The translations under genes were made by a program, and so were the position numbers. Below the pieces are notes generated by a model. That model was not told the origin of the DNA. It made no database searches and saw only the letters and a program-made list of their open reading frames with translations. This document shows, one piece after another, positions 33,101 to 45,700 of a DNA stretch of 64,000 nt. The stretch is from NCBI RefSeq assembly GCF_020382885.2, contig NC_058504.1, positions 10,654,519-10,718,518 on the forward strand. The letters run 5' to 3'. The stretch comes from Scatophagus argus. Its lineage: Eukaryota; Chordata; Actinopteri; Scatophagidae. The first letter of the stretch is position 1. Each line of letters starts with the position of its first letter.

Positions 33101-33498
33101 GTGCAAAAAGAAAAAATGGATGAGTTGACAAATAACATTTATGGTGCACAGTTGTGTCTTTGTGCCATTTCTTTGTGGGGAATATTTTCGCATTTCATGC
33201 ACCAAAGAGGCGGCAGTGTTTTAGAACAACCTGGATTTGGCGAACGTCAGTAACGTTATGATGTGCACGAACCAAGGTACACACCTAACATCCACAGAAC
33301 ATAATTTAAAGGCGCCACCTATAGGCAAATGTAGGTACAACACAGAAAAAAATCTATCCGCTCGTTATCACTTTCCCCGCTGACTGTTTACAGACGTATC
33401 TGCCGGATTTGCTCATGTAATAAATTACACTTCGAGGGCCACTGCGGGGCATCTCGCGGGCCGCATCCGGCCCGGGGGCCGCCATTTGAAGAGCCCTG
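30172..33498 (-). mobile_element. hAT DNA transposon, copy 2, 3327 bp, complete, in the MORC 3' UTR
   Basis: Reverse-orientation copy of the element at 24351-27677, with the same length, the same termini and its own 8-bp duplication GTATTGAT. It lies directly downstream of the MORC stop codon (33506-33508) and in the same orientation as MORC. Its right duplication includes the last base of that stop. With copy 1 it forms a 3.3-kb inverted repeat around f8 exons 1 and 2 (spacer 27678-30171). Confidence 0.97.
31023..32888 (-). CDS. hAT transposase, 621 aa, intact (copy 2)
   Basis: Encodes the same protein as 24961-26826 without any residue change: BED finger (Cys37, Cys40, His55, His60), Asp191, Asp257, Glu571 and the hAT C-terminal block. 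It starts 617 nt after the MORC stop on the same strand. A MORC transcript that reads into the element would therefore carry this frame as a downstream cistron. Confidence 0.95.
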   Translation of the reverse strand: MSLSTLKKRKVDSENRQFNKEWTEKYAFIEVNVKPVCLICNECLAVSKEFNLRRHFKTKHANFDTTFPPGSVARRQRILGLTSGYEQRRRILFRAWTDQERTTAASLRVAWILGKKKRPFTDSETVKECMLASIEEIVADEKTRKSIVELIKQIPLSDTTNMRRVECLASDVFETLLDKLRKAEVMSLAVDESTDNSDIAQLCLYVRFFDGECFREDLLGLIPMEGHTTGEILFTKITSFFEENNLDLAHINMLVTDGAPSMAGRDQGLAARMAAVAPQLRSLHCLIHQSLLCAKLSGELKQTMDSVMAIINFIRCTSSLQHRLFRKLLKDTAAEYKDLLIHNDIRWLSKGNALKRFSELREEIVQFLKASKLKKAGKFLALMENDEFNATVCFLSDVFHHLNQLNMELQGRGKTAAELVEKLHAFQRKLSLFSADLCSGKMLHFPTLRQSGLQIAELMPNFIDSLKKNFATRFGNFSISSEVMRFVKDPFCVNVETDFALKGKEVVSSLDEGSLQLELIDMQSSDDLRQSFQQAGFEKFWTHLVSHDKFPHLRGLALFLLTMFGSTYTCESSFSHMNAIKTHNRISLTDQHLHHCMRIALTTYTPDFTALAQSKTCHFSH

Positions 33499-33506
33499 GT
33501 ATTGAT
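33499..33506. repeat. Right target-site duplication of hAT copy 2, overlapping the MORC stop
   Basis: GTATTGAT. On the minus strand its first base is the A of the MORC TGA stop, so the insertion regenerated the stop codon exactly. Confidence 0.95.
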
Positions 33507-33728
33507 CATGGTTTCAGTGAGTTGACCTCTATGATCTGCTGCAGGATGTTGTCTATGTCCGTGGTCTCCAGACTGATGCCAGCGAGGTCCAGTTGAGGCA
33601 AGAGAGCCGTAAGAAGGACCAACACGTTGTTACGGATACCGCGAAGGCTCTCCTGTGGTGATCTGATTGGAGAACAGCTTCATCATTATTCAAGCGATTA
33701 AGCATGTTCAGCCACTCAGGTGAAAATG

Positions 33729-33773
<45 letters not shown>

Positions 33774-36700
33774 GTACAAAAAAGGACGTTCGTTTTTTGG
33801 ATGTGGCAATAAAACAAACATCCGCACAGACGGCATCTGACATTCATACTAAGACTGTTTGGATTCGTTTATCTGTTAGATTGTACGTCTCTGCACGCAA
33901 ATGTAAAGCTGCCAGCTACAGGAGATGATTCTAAAATCGCAGACACTACACCGTATGTATACACAGACAGATGGTCATCTATGAAACCACCTGTTTGACA
34001 TGCGTCATGTGTGTCTGGGACTCCCACCTGCTGTCTTCACAGGCCTCACTGTCACTGGATCTCATCCTGCTCTGAGTTTCTGACTTCTTCCTGGGTTCCT
34101 TCTCCTCCGGCTGCTCCTTTGACCCACATAGAGCTCTCTGAAGTCCTGGAGCCTGGGCCGTGCTACTAGACGACGTAGAGCTCTGATGCAGATACACAAG
34201 GACAGTGGGAGATTATAGAGAAGTTGCCATTAGACCTTCTTTGGCATGTCTGGACATGCTTAGATGTACTAGATGAAAACATTTATGTCAAACATTTTAT
34301 GTCTCATCAGTGGGTTGTTTTCTTTTTTTTTTTTGTTTGTTTGTTCATATGTGATGATTGTGGTCACAAGCATTTAAAATGTTGTTAAGCACTGATTTTC
34401 ATACACCACATTAAGCGCCGTTAGAGTCATCATTACTTAGGGTATATTTAGCCAGCAACAAATTTAGTGTCATTTTCCTTACAGTGAGATGGTTTGCACT
34501 GAACTGTTAAGCAAATTTTAAACCACAATATTCTGCAAAAACATTAATGAGATGTTTCCTTTAGCTGGGTCAGTGACAACTTGAATGCTTGCTATACTGT
34601 TGAAGTCCACTGCTATGTATGAGTGAGCGCATATGATTCAATTTACAATTCCCACTGCGATTTGTCACGAGCATGATGAGCCTGAAATACTGTGCATAAA
34701 CTCTGCTGACCTCAGCCGTGTCCGTCTGGCAGCCGACCTCTCTGCTGGCTGTGGAGGCAGGTGGTGTCACCAGGCCTCCGTCTGGCTTTTCAGTGCCGCC
34801 ACCAGCAATGGTCATTGTGCCTTGAGTTATCTTTGTGATTTCCAAACCTAGAAGCCTCCGTAGCCTCTGGGCTTCTTTCTCCAGCCCTGCCAGCTTCTGA
34901 ACGTTAGCTTCCCGGTCACTCCCCTCGAGAGACTGAGGTCTGCTCCGCTGTCCTTCTGTTCGACTCAGCGGAGACACCATCACAGTTTGGGTGGAGGGGA
35001 GTGAATGGGTCCAGGTCAGGTTGGTGACGACTCGCTGTGCTGTGTCACCCGGTTTCTCTACTCTGCTGCTGCTGTCCTGCTTTTCGCTGTCTGAAGACAG
35101 TGTCTCCGGCACGTTTGTTTGTTTCTCAGGCCTCACCGCTTCTGCTGCATTTTCTGAGTCAGGCTGTTGTTCGTCCAAAAGACGTAGCTTCTTTGTCACA
35201 CAGTACATTAATGATCCCGATTTCCTTTTGTAGCTGTAGAAAACAAAAGCACAGTGCGGAAAATTAACCTGCAGGCACTTTGAACAATTAAAAATCTGTG
35301 TAGCACTGAGCATTTCATGGGCTTTATTTTGTTGTCAAAGTTGTGTTATAATAGTATAATAATGCAGCTGAAAACAAAGACATCTCTGACATTTTTTTGG
35401 ATTATTTTCTGGCTGAAAACAATGCAAAGATGGTCAATCAGAACCCAATCATAAAATAACTTACTCTGCCTTTAGGAATATAGTATTGTCGCTGTATAAT
35501 TGGGAAAATGAGAATGCTAGTGAATTAAAAGACGTTAAATAATTGAAAGGCTAAATAAATAATACAAAGTATAATGTTTTTAGATGACCACATTAGCTAA
35601 ACTCTCAGCAATATTTTCCAACTCTTACCTTCACCATCAATCCCAACCTGAGCTTTTTTCATGTACTACTTTTATTTTTTTTAATCCAAAATTAAAAGCA
35701 TGTCCAGAGTAATGTGAGTAATTATTTTAATGGCCAGCTCAAATTAAGCAGCCCGTCACAATGTCTCCGCACTGGAGGACCACCCTCGACTTATTTGGCT
35801 CAGTGCTCTCAAAAAATTATATAACTGTGAACAAAGTGAGGTTTTTAAACTGGGCATTTAAATAGTCTGTGGAGGGAGAATGCTGGTTGTTGTACAAGGA
35901 CATGTCAGTATCAGTGATTTTAGCTACCTGGAAGGCAAATAATAATGAAAAACACTGACATAGTAAAAAAAAAAACAAAAAAGAAAAAAAAAGTCGAAAC
36001 ATTTCTGTCTATCTGTGATCCTGCTTAAAGGAGGAAAAAATACAATGTTAAACCTGCAGATGAGAAAAGACAGCCTTGACTTGCATGAAACACAATCTAC
36101 CTTGACGTGTCTGCGTTCTCTCTTTCCATCGACTCCATGTTTGTGTCCTTCTGTTTCTTTCTTTGTTTATTTTCAAGCCCGAGAACATTTGTCTCATTTT
36201 CCACATGCACCCGTCCTTGAACCCCGTCTTTAACGGCTGTCTCTCCTCCAGCGAGTTTCTGTTGTGTGTGTGCATCATCACTTGTGTGTGTGTCTGAATC
36301 ATAATCTCTCTGTTCTTGTTCTATGGTGTCTTCCTCTGTCTGGCATTCATCTGGCGTTCTCACAGACTGGAAGGTGGGCTGCCCGGGCTCTGATGAACTG
36401 CGTGAGAGGATTTGATGTTTATCGACTTGGTCCTGCAACGCACACACCTGTAACACAAGCAATCGAGCACACTTACAGTGTTTACAGTCCAGAAGTATTG
36501 CAGGGAAACAGTACTTTTATCAAAAGGAAAGTTGCCTAAAATGTAGAACTTTTCACGAACCTCCAGTGATTTTTCTCGTTTTCTGCTTTTGGGATGTTCT
36601 CTGCAAGAAGAGAAATTTAAGAGATACTAAGACAGGCAGACATTCTATATATGGTCAGGTGAATGGGAAATTATATTTTATAGATAAGGTGTTATCATGA

Positions 36701-39700
36701 AAATAATATCCACTTGCCATTTAAGTGCACAATAACAAGTTTTGTCACTCAGTTTTACTCATTTATAATCCCAAACCCTTGGACACCTGAGATGTATTAC
36801 AGTGTGCTATAATTACAACCATTAAGAAAACTGGAGCAGGTCATTTCTGATTGGCTGTTTTGTCTAAAATCGGTTACTATGGAATTAGGGAAGCACTGGA
36901 ATAATAGTATGTAATGCAGCCTACATACTGTATAGTCTGTACTTGATTAGCTTGCAACTTCGCTATGTAGCTAATCTCTGCCAGCTTGGCTATCTAAACT
37001 AGTTAGCTAATCTGATGATTCCAGTTTCTAACAAGCCATCAAGACCCAGTAATTCAAAATAATGTTTATATTTGATGAGAAACATTTTTGGCTCAAAATT
37101 GACACACTGACAACCAAAAACAGAAGAACTGACTAATTTCTCACGTCAATCCTTCTTTTTCTGGTCGTTATAAGTCAGAGTATAGAAAACCCAGACTTTT
37201 CTCTCTTCATCAGTCACATGGGCAACCACCGGAAGAAAAAGAGTGTGAAACTGACAGATAGAGACCACAAAATGGCACCTGAACCCGCAGGCATGCATAC
37301 AGACGTGCATAAAGTGTAGAAGTGTGAAACATCTGTCCAGTTATAAATTCTCACATGCACAGTTTAAAAGGTTAAGAGAAATAGGAACTTACTGCTTCTT
37401 GTGGTTCTTCTGGTAGCTGGGCGTTAACAACTCCTCACTGTCTTCTGCTTCCTCTGGTGCAGAACAGCTTCTGAAAGACCAAGAGACTGGTCTTAGCAAC
37501 TCAACTACTGCTAAAGTTAGGCTCAGAGCCTTCCTGTTGCAGCCCCAAAACACGCACATACAAATACAGTGGTCTCCTCTGTCTTGAGCCCTTCGTGATA
37601 ACTTTCAACTGGCAGCAAACAATATTTTTTTGTGCAATTTAATGGCTAAAGAATAATGACATCACCTGTGTTTAGACTGGTTCCACAGGAAACACTAATT
37701 ATGTCTGCCTTTGTGAAAATGATGGCTACCTGGAGCTCCAGTCGCCGTTGGCATCTTAACACCATGAAGACGCCCCAAGCCTTAGGGGCAAGTGTGTCTT
37801 TGTTATTCATGAAAATACTGTAGAAATAAACACCTGTAACGTGGATTGGGGTTCTGGCTGCAGGTCCAGCTTTCAGGAGCCACGTTGTAATGATTTGTGG
37901 GGACGCTTCGCCACTTGAGGCACTCTTCACACTGTAACCACATGGGAGCCCTGTAAATACAGACATATAGGTGTGGAAAATGTCAGTCAGAGGCAGCGTT
38001 GGGCCCAACCCATTTTTACAACCGGCCCACCCAAAACAGTGAGGAGACTATATATTTTCTTGACACACTAGCACAGTCCACGTGGGCAATTCATAATACA
38101 AAGGCTGTTCAGCAGCAGGAAAAAACCTGTTTGAGAACTCTACCCAGTGTTCTCGGCTAGAGTTAATTAACTCGCTGACTTTGATTTAGAAAAGGCTTTT
38201 AAAGAGGAATCACGTCAGTTTAGAATGCAGTCAGTGTTTAATTTTATATCTGCAAATGGATTTGCTATTGAGACTAGAAGAACCTGGAAAACAGTGCAGG
38301 CCAGACAGGAAGTAGCGGTGGAAATTCCTGCCTGACTTGATTGTATCTATGCCTTAAAGCAGGGCTCTTCAAATGGCGGCCCCCGGGCCGGATGCGGCCC
38401 GCGAGATGCCCCGCAGTGGCCCTCGAAGTGTAATTTATTACATGAGCAAATCCGGCAGATACGTCTGTAAACAGTCAGCGGGGAAAGTGATAACGAGCGG
38501 ATAGATTTTTTTCTGTGTTGTACCTACATTTGCCTATAGGTGGCGCCTTTAAATTATGTTCTGTGGATGTTAGGTGTGTACCTTGGTTCGTGCACATCAT
38601 AACGTTACTGACGTTCGCCAAATCCAGGTTGTTCTAAAACACTGCCGCCTCTTTGGTGCATGAAATGCGAAAATATTCCCCACAAAGAAATGGCACAAAG
38701 ACACAACTGTGCACCATAAATGTTATTTGTCAACTCATCCATTTTTTCTTTTTGCACAATATAGCCTACTTGCCACTCCAAATGATAGGCCTATTTATCT
38801 CATGGACAGTGGAGTCCGTTTAAAAATTTAACCATGGTGGCCAGTAGGCCTACATTACAATTAAATATCTACTCGTAGTCCTAACGTTACCTGTTTTGGT
38901 CGGAAATATATTTTGACGGACCGCTCAAACTTGTCACTTTGACACTTTCTAGGCCAGCAACAAGACAAAATGTCTCTATCTACCTTAAAAAAAAGGAAAG
39001 TTGACTCAGAGAATAGGCAGTTCAACAAAGAATGGACAGAGAAATATGCGTTTATTGAGGTCAATGTGAAACCTGTGTGCCTAATCTGCAACGAGTGCCT
39101 CGCCGTGTCAAAAGAGTTTAATTTGAGAAGGCATTTTAAGACAAAGCATGCTAACTTTGACACTACTTTCCCACCGGGCTCCGTTGCCCGGAGGCAGAGG
39201 ATATTGGGGCTTACATCTGGTTATGAGCAAAGACGTCGCATACTGTTTCGGGCCTGGACGGATCAAGAGAGGACAACGGCAGCATCTTTGCGAGTGGCAT
39301 GGATATTGGGCAAAAAGAAAAGGCCGTTTACAGACTCTGAGACAGTCAAGGAGTGTATGCTGGCATCCATTGAGGAGATTGTAGCAGATGAGAAAACCAG
39401 AAAAAGCATAGTCGAATTGATCAAGCAAATTCCATTATCTGACACTACAAATATGAGGCGAGTCGAGTGCCTTGCATCGGACGTTTTCGAGACGCTTTTG
39501 GACAAACTGAGGAAGGCCGAGGTGATGTCTTTGGCTGTGGATGAGTCGACAGATAACAGCGATATTGCACAGTTGTGCCTCTATGTGCGATTTTTTGATG
39601 GTGAATGTTTTCGCGAGGATTTGCTTGGACTAATTCCCATGGAGGGGCACACTACTGGTGAAATTCTATTCACCAAAATTACTTCGTTCTTTGAGGAAAA

Positions 39701-42700
39701 CAACCTGGATTTAGCGCACATCAATATGCTGGTGACAGACGGTGCCCCTTCCATGGCGGGCAGGGATCAGGGGCTCGCTGCGAGGATGGCTGCCGTGGCT
39801 CCTCAGTTGAGATCGCTACATTGCCTCATTCACCAAAGCCTCTTGTGTGCCAAGCTCAGTGGTGAGTTAAAACAGACCATGGACTCTGTCATGGCAATTA
39901 TAAACTTTATCCGGTGCACCTCCAGTTTACAGCACCGCCTTTTCCGTAAGCTTTTGAAGGACACAGCTGCTGAATATAAAGATTTGCTCATTCACAATGA
40001 CATTAGATGGCTTAGCAAAGGCAACGCATTGAAACGGTTTAGTGAACTAAGAGAGGAGATTGTGCAGTTTCTCAAGGCTTCGAAATTGAAAAAAGCTGGC
40101 AAGTTTCTGGCACTAATGGAAAATGATGAGTTTAATGCTACTGTTTGCTTTTTGAGTGACGTTTTCCATCATTTGAACCAACTCAACATGGAGTTGCAGG
40201 GCAGAGGTAAAACAGCCGCGGAACTTGTGGAGAAACTTCACGCTTTTCAAAGAAAGCTCTCACTGTTCTCTGCTGATCTTTGTTCTGGAAAGATGCTCCA
40301 CTTCCCCACACTGAGGCAATCTGGCCTGCAAATTGCTGAGCTGATGCCAAACTTTATTGACTCGTTGAAAAAAAACTTTGCCACCAGGTTTGGTAATTTC
40401 AGCATCTCCAGTGAAGTGATGAGATTTGTGAAGGACCCTTTCTGTGTTAATGTTGAGACAGACTTTGCATTGAAAGGAAAGGAGGTGGTATCATCTCTGG
40501 ATGAGGGGTCTTTGCAGCTAGAACTCATTGACATGCAGTCATCAGATGACTTGCGACAGTCATTTCAGCAGGCAGGTTTTGAAAAATTCTGGACCCATTT
40601 AGTCAGCCATGACAAATTTCCACACTTAAGGGGTCTTGCACTTTTTCTTCTGACAATGTTTGGCTCAACATACACATGTGAGTCATCATTCTCACACATG
40701 AATGCAATTAAAACTCACAATCGCATATCACTCACTGACCAGCATCTGCATCACTGCATGCGTATTGCCCTGACAACATATACACCTGACTTCACTGCTC
40801 TCGCTCAGTCAAAAACATGCCATTTCTCTCATTAAATAGCACACTGTTGGCAAACTACATGCAACAAACTGTTATTTTGTTTAATATAAACAGAGGCATA
40901 ATATGCCAGTTTGTTTGCTGGTTTTATTGTTCTTTTTGTTGAGGCAGTTTCTCAGTTATAGACTATGGATGTAATTCTAATATTGCTCACCTATGTACAA
41001 TTTGCAGCATACATGCACTGGTTTTATTTTTTGTTGTTTCATGTCACTGAAATGAGTGCAATCTTAAATGTCCGATATTAGGCCTATTCATTGAAAAAAA
41101 AAACTCTACCATCAGGTTTGGTAATTTCAGCATCTCCAGTGAAGTGATGAGATTTGTGAAGGACCCTTTCTGTGTTATGTTGAGACAGACTTTGAATGAG
41201 GGGTCTAGAACTCATTGAAGCAGGCAGTTTTTGAAAATTTCCCCATTTAGTTAGTCAGCCAAGACAAATTTCCACACTCAAGGGGGCTTGCACTTTTTCT
41301 TTTTGTTGGGTGTTGAGGCAATTTCTCAGTTATAGCCTATGAATGTAATTGTAATACTGTTCACCTAACCTGAGTGATGTAATTTGCAACATAGGCCTAC
41401 ACATGCACTTTGGTTTTATTTTTTGTTATTTCATGTCACTCAAATGAGTGCAATTTGATAGTGATAGTGATATTGCTGGTGTCTATTAATAAAGACAAAT
41501 GTGAGAACAGCACTGTGAATTCATGGGGAAGTCTGTTTTATTTATTCGAAGGAAAAAGTTGTATTCAGTTACCAATTGTTGTGTTAATTACTTTATTTGT
41601 TACTACGGTTAGTCATATTCTCCGGCCCCTTGTTTTGCTTCAGTTTGATGAACTGGCCCCAGACCCAAATTAATTGAATAGCCCTGCCTTAAAGCATACA
41701 GATCAAGGGAAAGTCTCTATAAGCCATCCAGCCATCCAAAAGGTATTTCCTGAATTCAAATTAAATCACTGTTGCAGGTAAATACCAAGCTATCTGAGCA
41801 TTGAAAATGTTTTAGAAAAAGAATTTAAAAAGTGTAATAATCAACCATTCAAAACTAAAGTCATCAGGCTGCAAAGACTGTCAGTGAGCAGAAATACATT
41901 CACTAAAAACAATATTATTAGATCTATTTTCAAACTCTCTCAGCAAGTCCACATTAGTGTACCTGAATGTGTCCGTTCAAAAGCTACACACAGGAAAATA
42001 TTTCCTGTTAACCCGTGTATATTCTCTCGTTCTGTGTACAAGCTCTTTTGAAGCTCTCTGCCTCAGCATGTTTAATCTACTGTACTGTCAAGTGAGCAGC
42101 TCTGGGAACAGCGTCTCAACTCTCAGGTTTCAAGCTCTTGTTTCATGCTATTTTCACTTTCATTTGAATCGACAACTTCCTGCACGAGAGGTTTATCAAG
42201 TGACCTGCATCTAAAAGGCTTGCAGAGCTTGCAGGACCGTAGAACTTTCTAAACGCGTTTCATGGATTTTACAAGTCGCGAAGACACTTGTAGGCGAGGA
42301 GAAGAATATTCACTACTTGCACAGCTATTGTCAGGAAACAGACAACACTCACTTGTCATCGTCAGGCTCATCTTCGTTTTCATCTCTGTCTAGAGCCTGA
42401 AACTCTCGCTCTCTGGCCTTCTTCTCTGTCACCTCTCTCCAGTAGTCATTGAGTTTTAGGCCCAAAGCACCGAGAGTGAGTCTTGAGAGAAGAAAAAGGA
42501 AAAGACAGTCAATTTCTTTTAATGATTTTACTTGAGGTCGTAAACACAACAGCGCAAGTAAGATATTAGGCATATATTTCAAGGGTCTGTCTCATGGTGT
42601 GGGATTTCAGCTGCGATCAGCTTCCCTGCTGTAAAACACTCTAATCTGATGCCACATATGCAGAAAATAATGTAAACATATTTACACCGTGCAGCATTTT

Positions 42701-45700
42701 CATCCCTTATCTGCTGCTTGTCAAACATTCACCTGATCTGCTAGTTATCTCCGTAATCTCACATGAAGAAAACCTCTTGCGTGTTTGTTTTGCATGTGTG
42801 TGTTGTACCTGTATTCTTTGGTGTATTCAAAGTCTTGTTTGTTGTGAGCAGGTTTGAGAAAGTTACACTCGATGATACCGATGACTCCAACTCCTGCCCT
42901 TTGACCTGATGTCTGTGGGACATTAGGAATTAAGTAAAGGCAGGTTTCTATTAATATTACATTTGGAGGACTGCAGTGTGCTCATCATGCGTAGGAGATT
43001 CCTTTTCCTCTACCTTCAGCTGGCAGCCCACTTTCTCGTAGGCTTTGATGAGCCGGTTCTTGTGGTACATCATGATGCCATAGTGGTCTTTGTTTTTCAG
43101 GCTCATCCCGAAGGTCACCTTCACCTTCTCTTTCTGACAGACACCGGTTAAGGTTAATAGTGCAGGACGTTGGTGTATTAATGCAAATTAATGACAAAAT
43201 GAAAATTTAAATGACAGGGGGTAGTTTAATAGCAGTATTATGGGGAAAATTGTCTGAAATTGAACTGCACGTGTAGTTGTAGATATAAAATAAAGCAACA
43301 TTCTGCATCTGAAGGGTTTTTATCTTGCCTCAGGTTTAGTTTGGGAGATCTGGTATTAAAAGTTTTGATAAATATGAACTGTAGAAAAATAAATTAACAT
43401 TTTCGGAGCCATCTATTTTTGCAGTACATTTGAATTGTGTTGAAAAGCCTGTTTGGTAAATCCTTAACCTTCGTCAAAACCTTTGAATCTTGCATTGTGC
43501 AACATTGTGTGTGAAGCACTAATAATGTCTGTAGTAGTTATTATGCAAATACAATACATGAGCACATTCTTGCTGATGTAATAATTTGATGTTAGCTTTG
43601 CAAACATGTCACGATAATAGCCAGCAGTTGAACTGGGTGTGGCCTGCATTCAACAAATAAAAAAATGCAGTTAGAGGAGACGTTAAAGAGTAGAAATATT
43701 TGAGTTTCAATCATCTTAAATAACTAATATAACGAATACAAAACACTACATTTGAAGAGTCCGGCTCTTGCCATGGTTCTTTATATTCCAGCTGTGTGTT
43801 ATGTGTCTTTTACAGACTTCCACAAAGGACACACCTGTGTATTCTTGCTCATAGCTTCTCTGGTAAGCCTTCCCTGTCCTCACTCCTGTCTCTTCGAGAT
43901 GCACTCTAGGAAAGGACATAAAGGAGTTGAACCCCACAACTCAAAAGTGTAACACCATCCACACAAGCAGACAATGGTGTAAGGATACGCTGAAGTGGGG
44001 TTTGTACACGTCATGCTCAATGTGTTTGAGCCTCTTCGAAACCAGTTTAGCAGCAGTCTTCTTCCCTCTCAGAATAATCTGTGTCCTCGGCTTCAGGTAC
44101 AAGATACTGAGGTAGGCCTGAGGTGATCAGAGAAAGAGAAAGAGAGAGAGAGGGAGAGAGAACGTAAAAAATAAAGACATTTTAAATTCAGAACACCAAC
44201 TGCGCACGACATCTAAACAGAAACCTTAGAATGATTCTGAGATTGTCAAAATACCCAATGTGGTTTACAAATCATTAAGGATTTGAATCTGGCTTTTACA
44301 TGAAACTGGGGCAGTGTTACCATTAAACCACAGCTACATACTAGGTAGTAAAAAAATGCTCTGGTTTGTGCTTGAAACTGGCATACACACCCAGCCACTC
44401 ACGCACTTTTGTATGGGACTTATATTTGCTATGTACGGTAGGGACTTACCCAAATCTTAACCACAACCACTACATCTCTTACCTTGACATCTACACACTC
44501 GTATATTGACATCAAAATCATGTAGACTGTTGTACAAACAGCTCATACAAAAAGCAGTTTCACTGATAAAGCTCCAGTTGAAAGGATTTGAAAGCTCCAG
44601 GACAGCTAAATGGACCTTGCGTTAGTACTGTTTTGTTAAGTGCTGTTTCTGAGGTCACAAGTGAACTTTCAACCATTTGAGAAGTGCTCAGACAAATGGA
44701 AATATAAACAACTACTGCACAATTCCACTACAGATGGGCAAAGTCCTTCTCTGATAGGATCGAAAGCTTCAGAACAGCTACTGAATGGACCCTGTGGTGT
44801 GACTCAGTCATTAGCACATTTATACTGAAAGTGCGGTATAATCATTTATCATACTTAAATCCAGCATATAATTCCTGGTATGATTAATAATACATTTATT
44901 TGTAGGCACTTTTCAAAACACCCAAGGTCACATTAAAAGGCATAGAAAATTAAAGCACAGAAACAACACTACATTAACATTAAAACTATTTCAATGTATA
45001 AAATCATTGAAAACGGAGAAATTGGAAAGGCTGGAAAGTAAACAAGTAAAGCATCAGACTGAATATGCCATTTTAAAGAGATGAGTTTTGAGATGTGCTT
45101 TGAAAGTGGAGAGGAAATCAATATTACGGTGGTCTGGAGGGCAGGGAAGGGGGACAGAGCAGCTGAAGGTCCTAAACCCCATAGCGGTCTGGCAGGCTGA
45201 CGGAACAGCGAAGTGAACGGAAGAAGAAGACCTGTGGGAGTATGTGTTCATGTGAAGAAGTTCAGAGAGGTAAAAAGGAGTGAGGTTATGGATGGCCTTA
45301 AAAGTGAGAAGCAGAATTTTGAAATCAATTCGGTATTTGACCGGGTGCCAGTGGCGCTGCTGGAGGACAGGAGTGATGTGATTAACGGAGAATGTTCTGG
45401 TGATGGTGCGAGCGGCAGAGTTCTGGACCAGTTGCAGTTTACGGATGGACTTCAGAGGGAGCCCAAAAAGCAGAGAGTTGCGTTAATCGATACAGGATGT
45501 GATCAGTGGCGTGAAGGTGATCGATATCACGTAAATGAAAATATTGTTGCTGTCCGACGAAAGAAACGTACCTCCACTTCAGTTTTTTGACATTTTACAT
45601 TGTAGGGCAAGTCCGCATTCCTCCCTAACCACTGATGTGTTGGGTATTAATACGACCATCAGTCAAACATCAGTCAAAAAAATGCTCCTGGAAAAAACAA

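Larger units (their letters stand above)
33506..36600 (-). other. MORC C-terminal region (exons 13-17)
   Basis: Mostly hydrophilic, low-complexity protein rich in Glu, Ser, Thr and Gln, probably disordered. A short coiled-coil candidate is [19 protein letters not shown] in exon 15. The last exon codes a leucine-rich helix pair, [19 protein letters not shown] and [13 protein letters not shown]. It corresponds to the conserved C-terminal segment of MORC3 and MORC4, and the protein ends at SLKP and TGA. Confidence 0.8.

Noticed and set aside
24351-41686. Segmental duplication as the cause of the three repeats
   Set aside because: Similarity stops exactly at the element ends, and each copy has a different 8-bp duplication, so transposition explains them.
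45213-45590. 125-aa plus-strand frame
   Set aside because: It is the antisense of the LINE reverse transcriptase C-terminal part on the minus strand.
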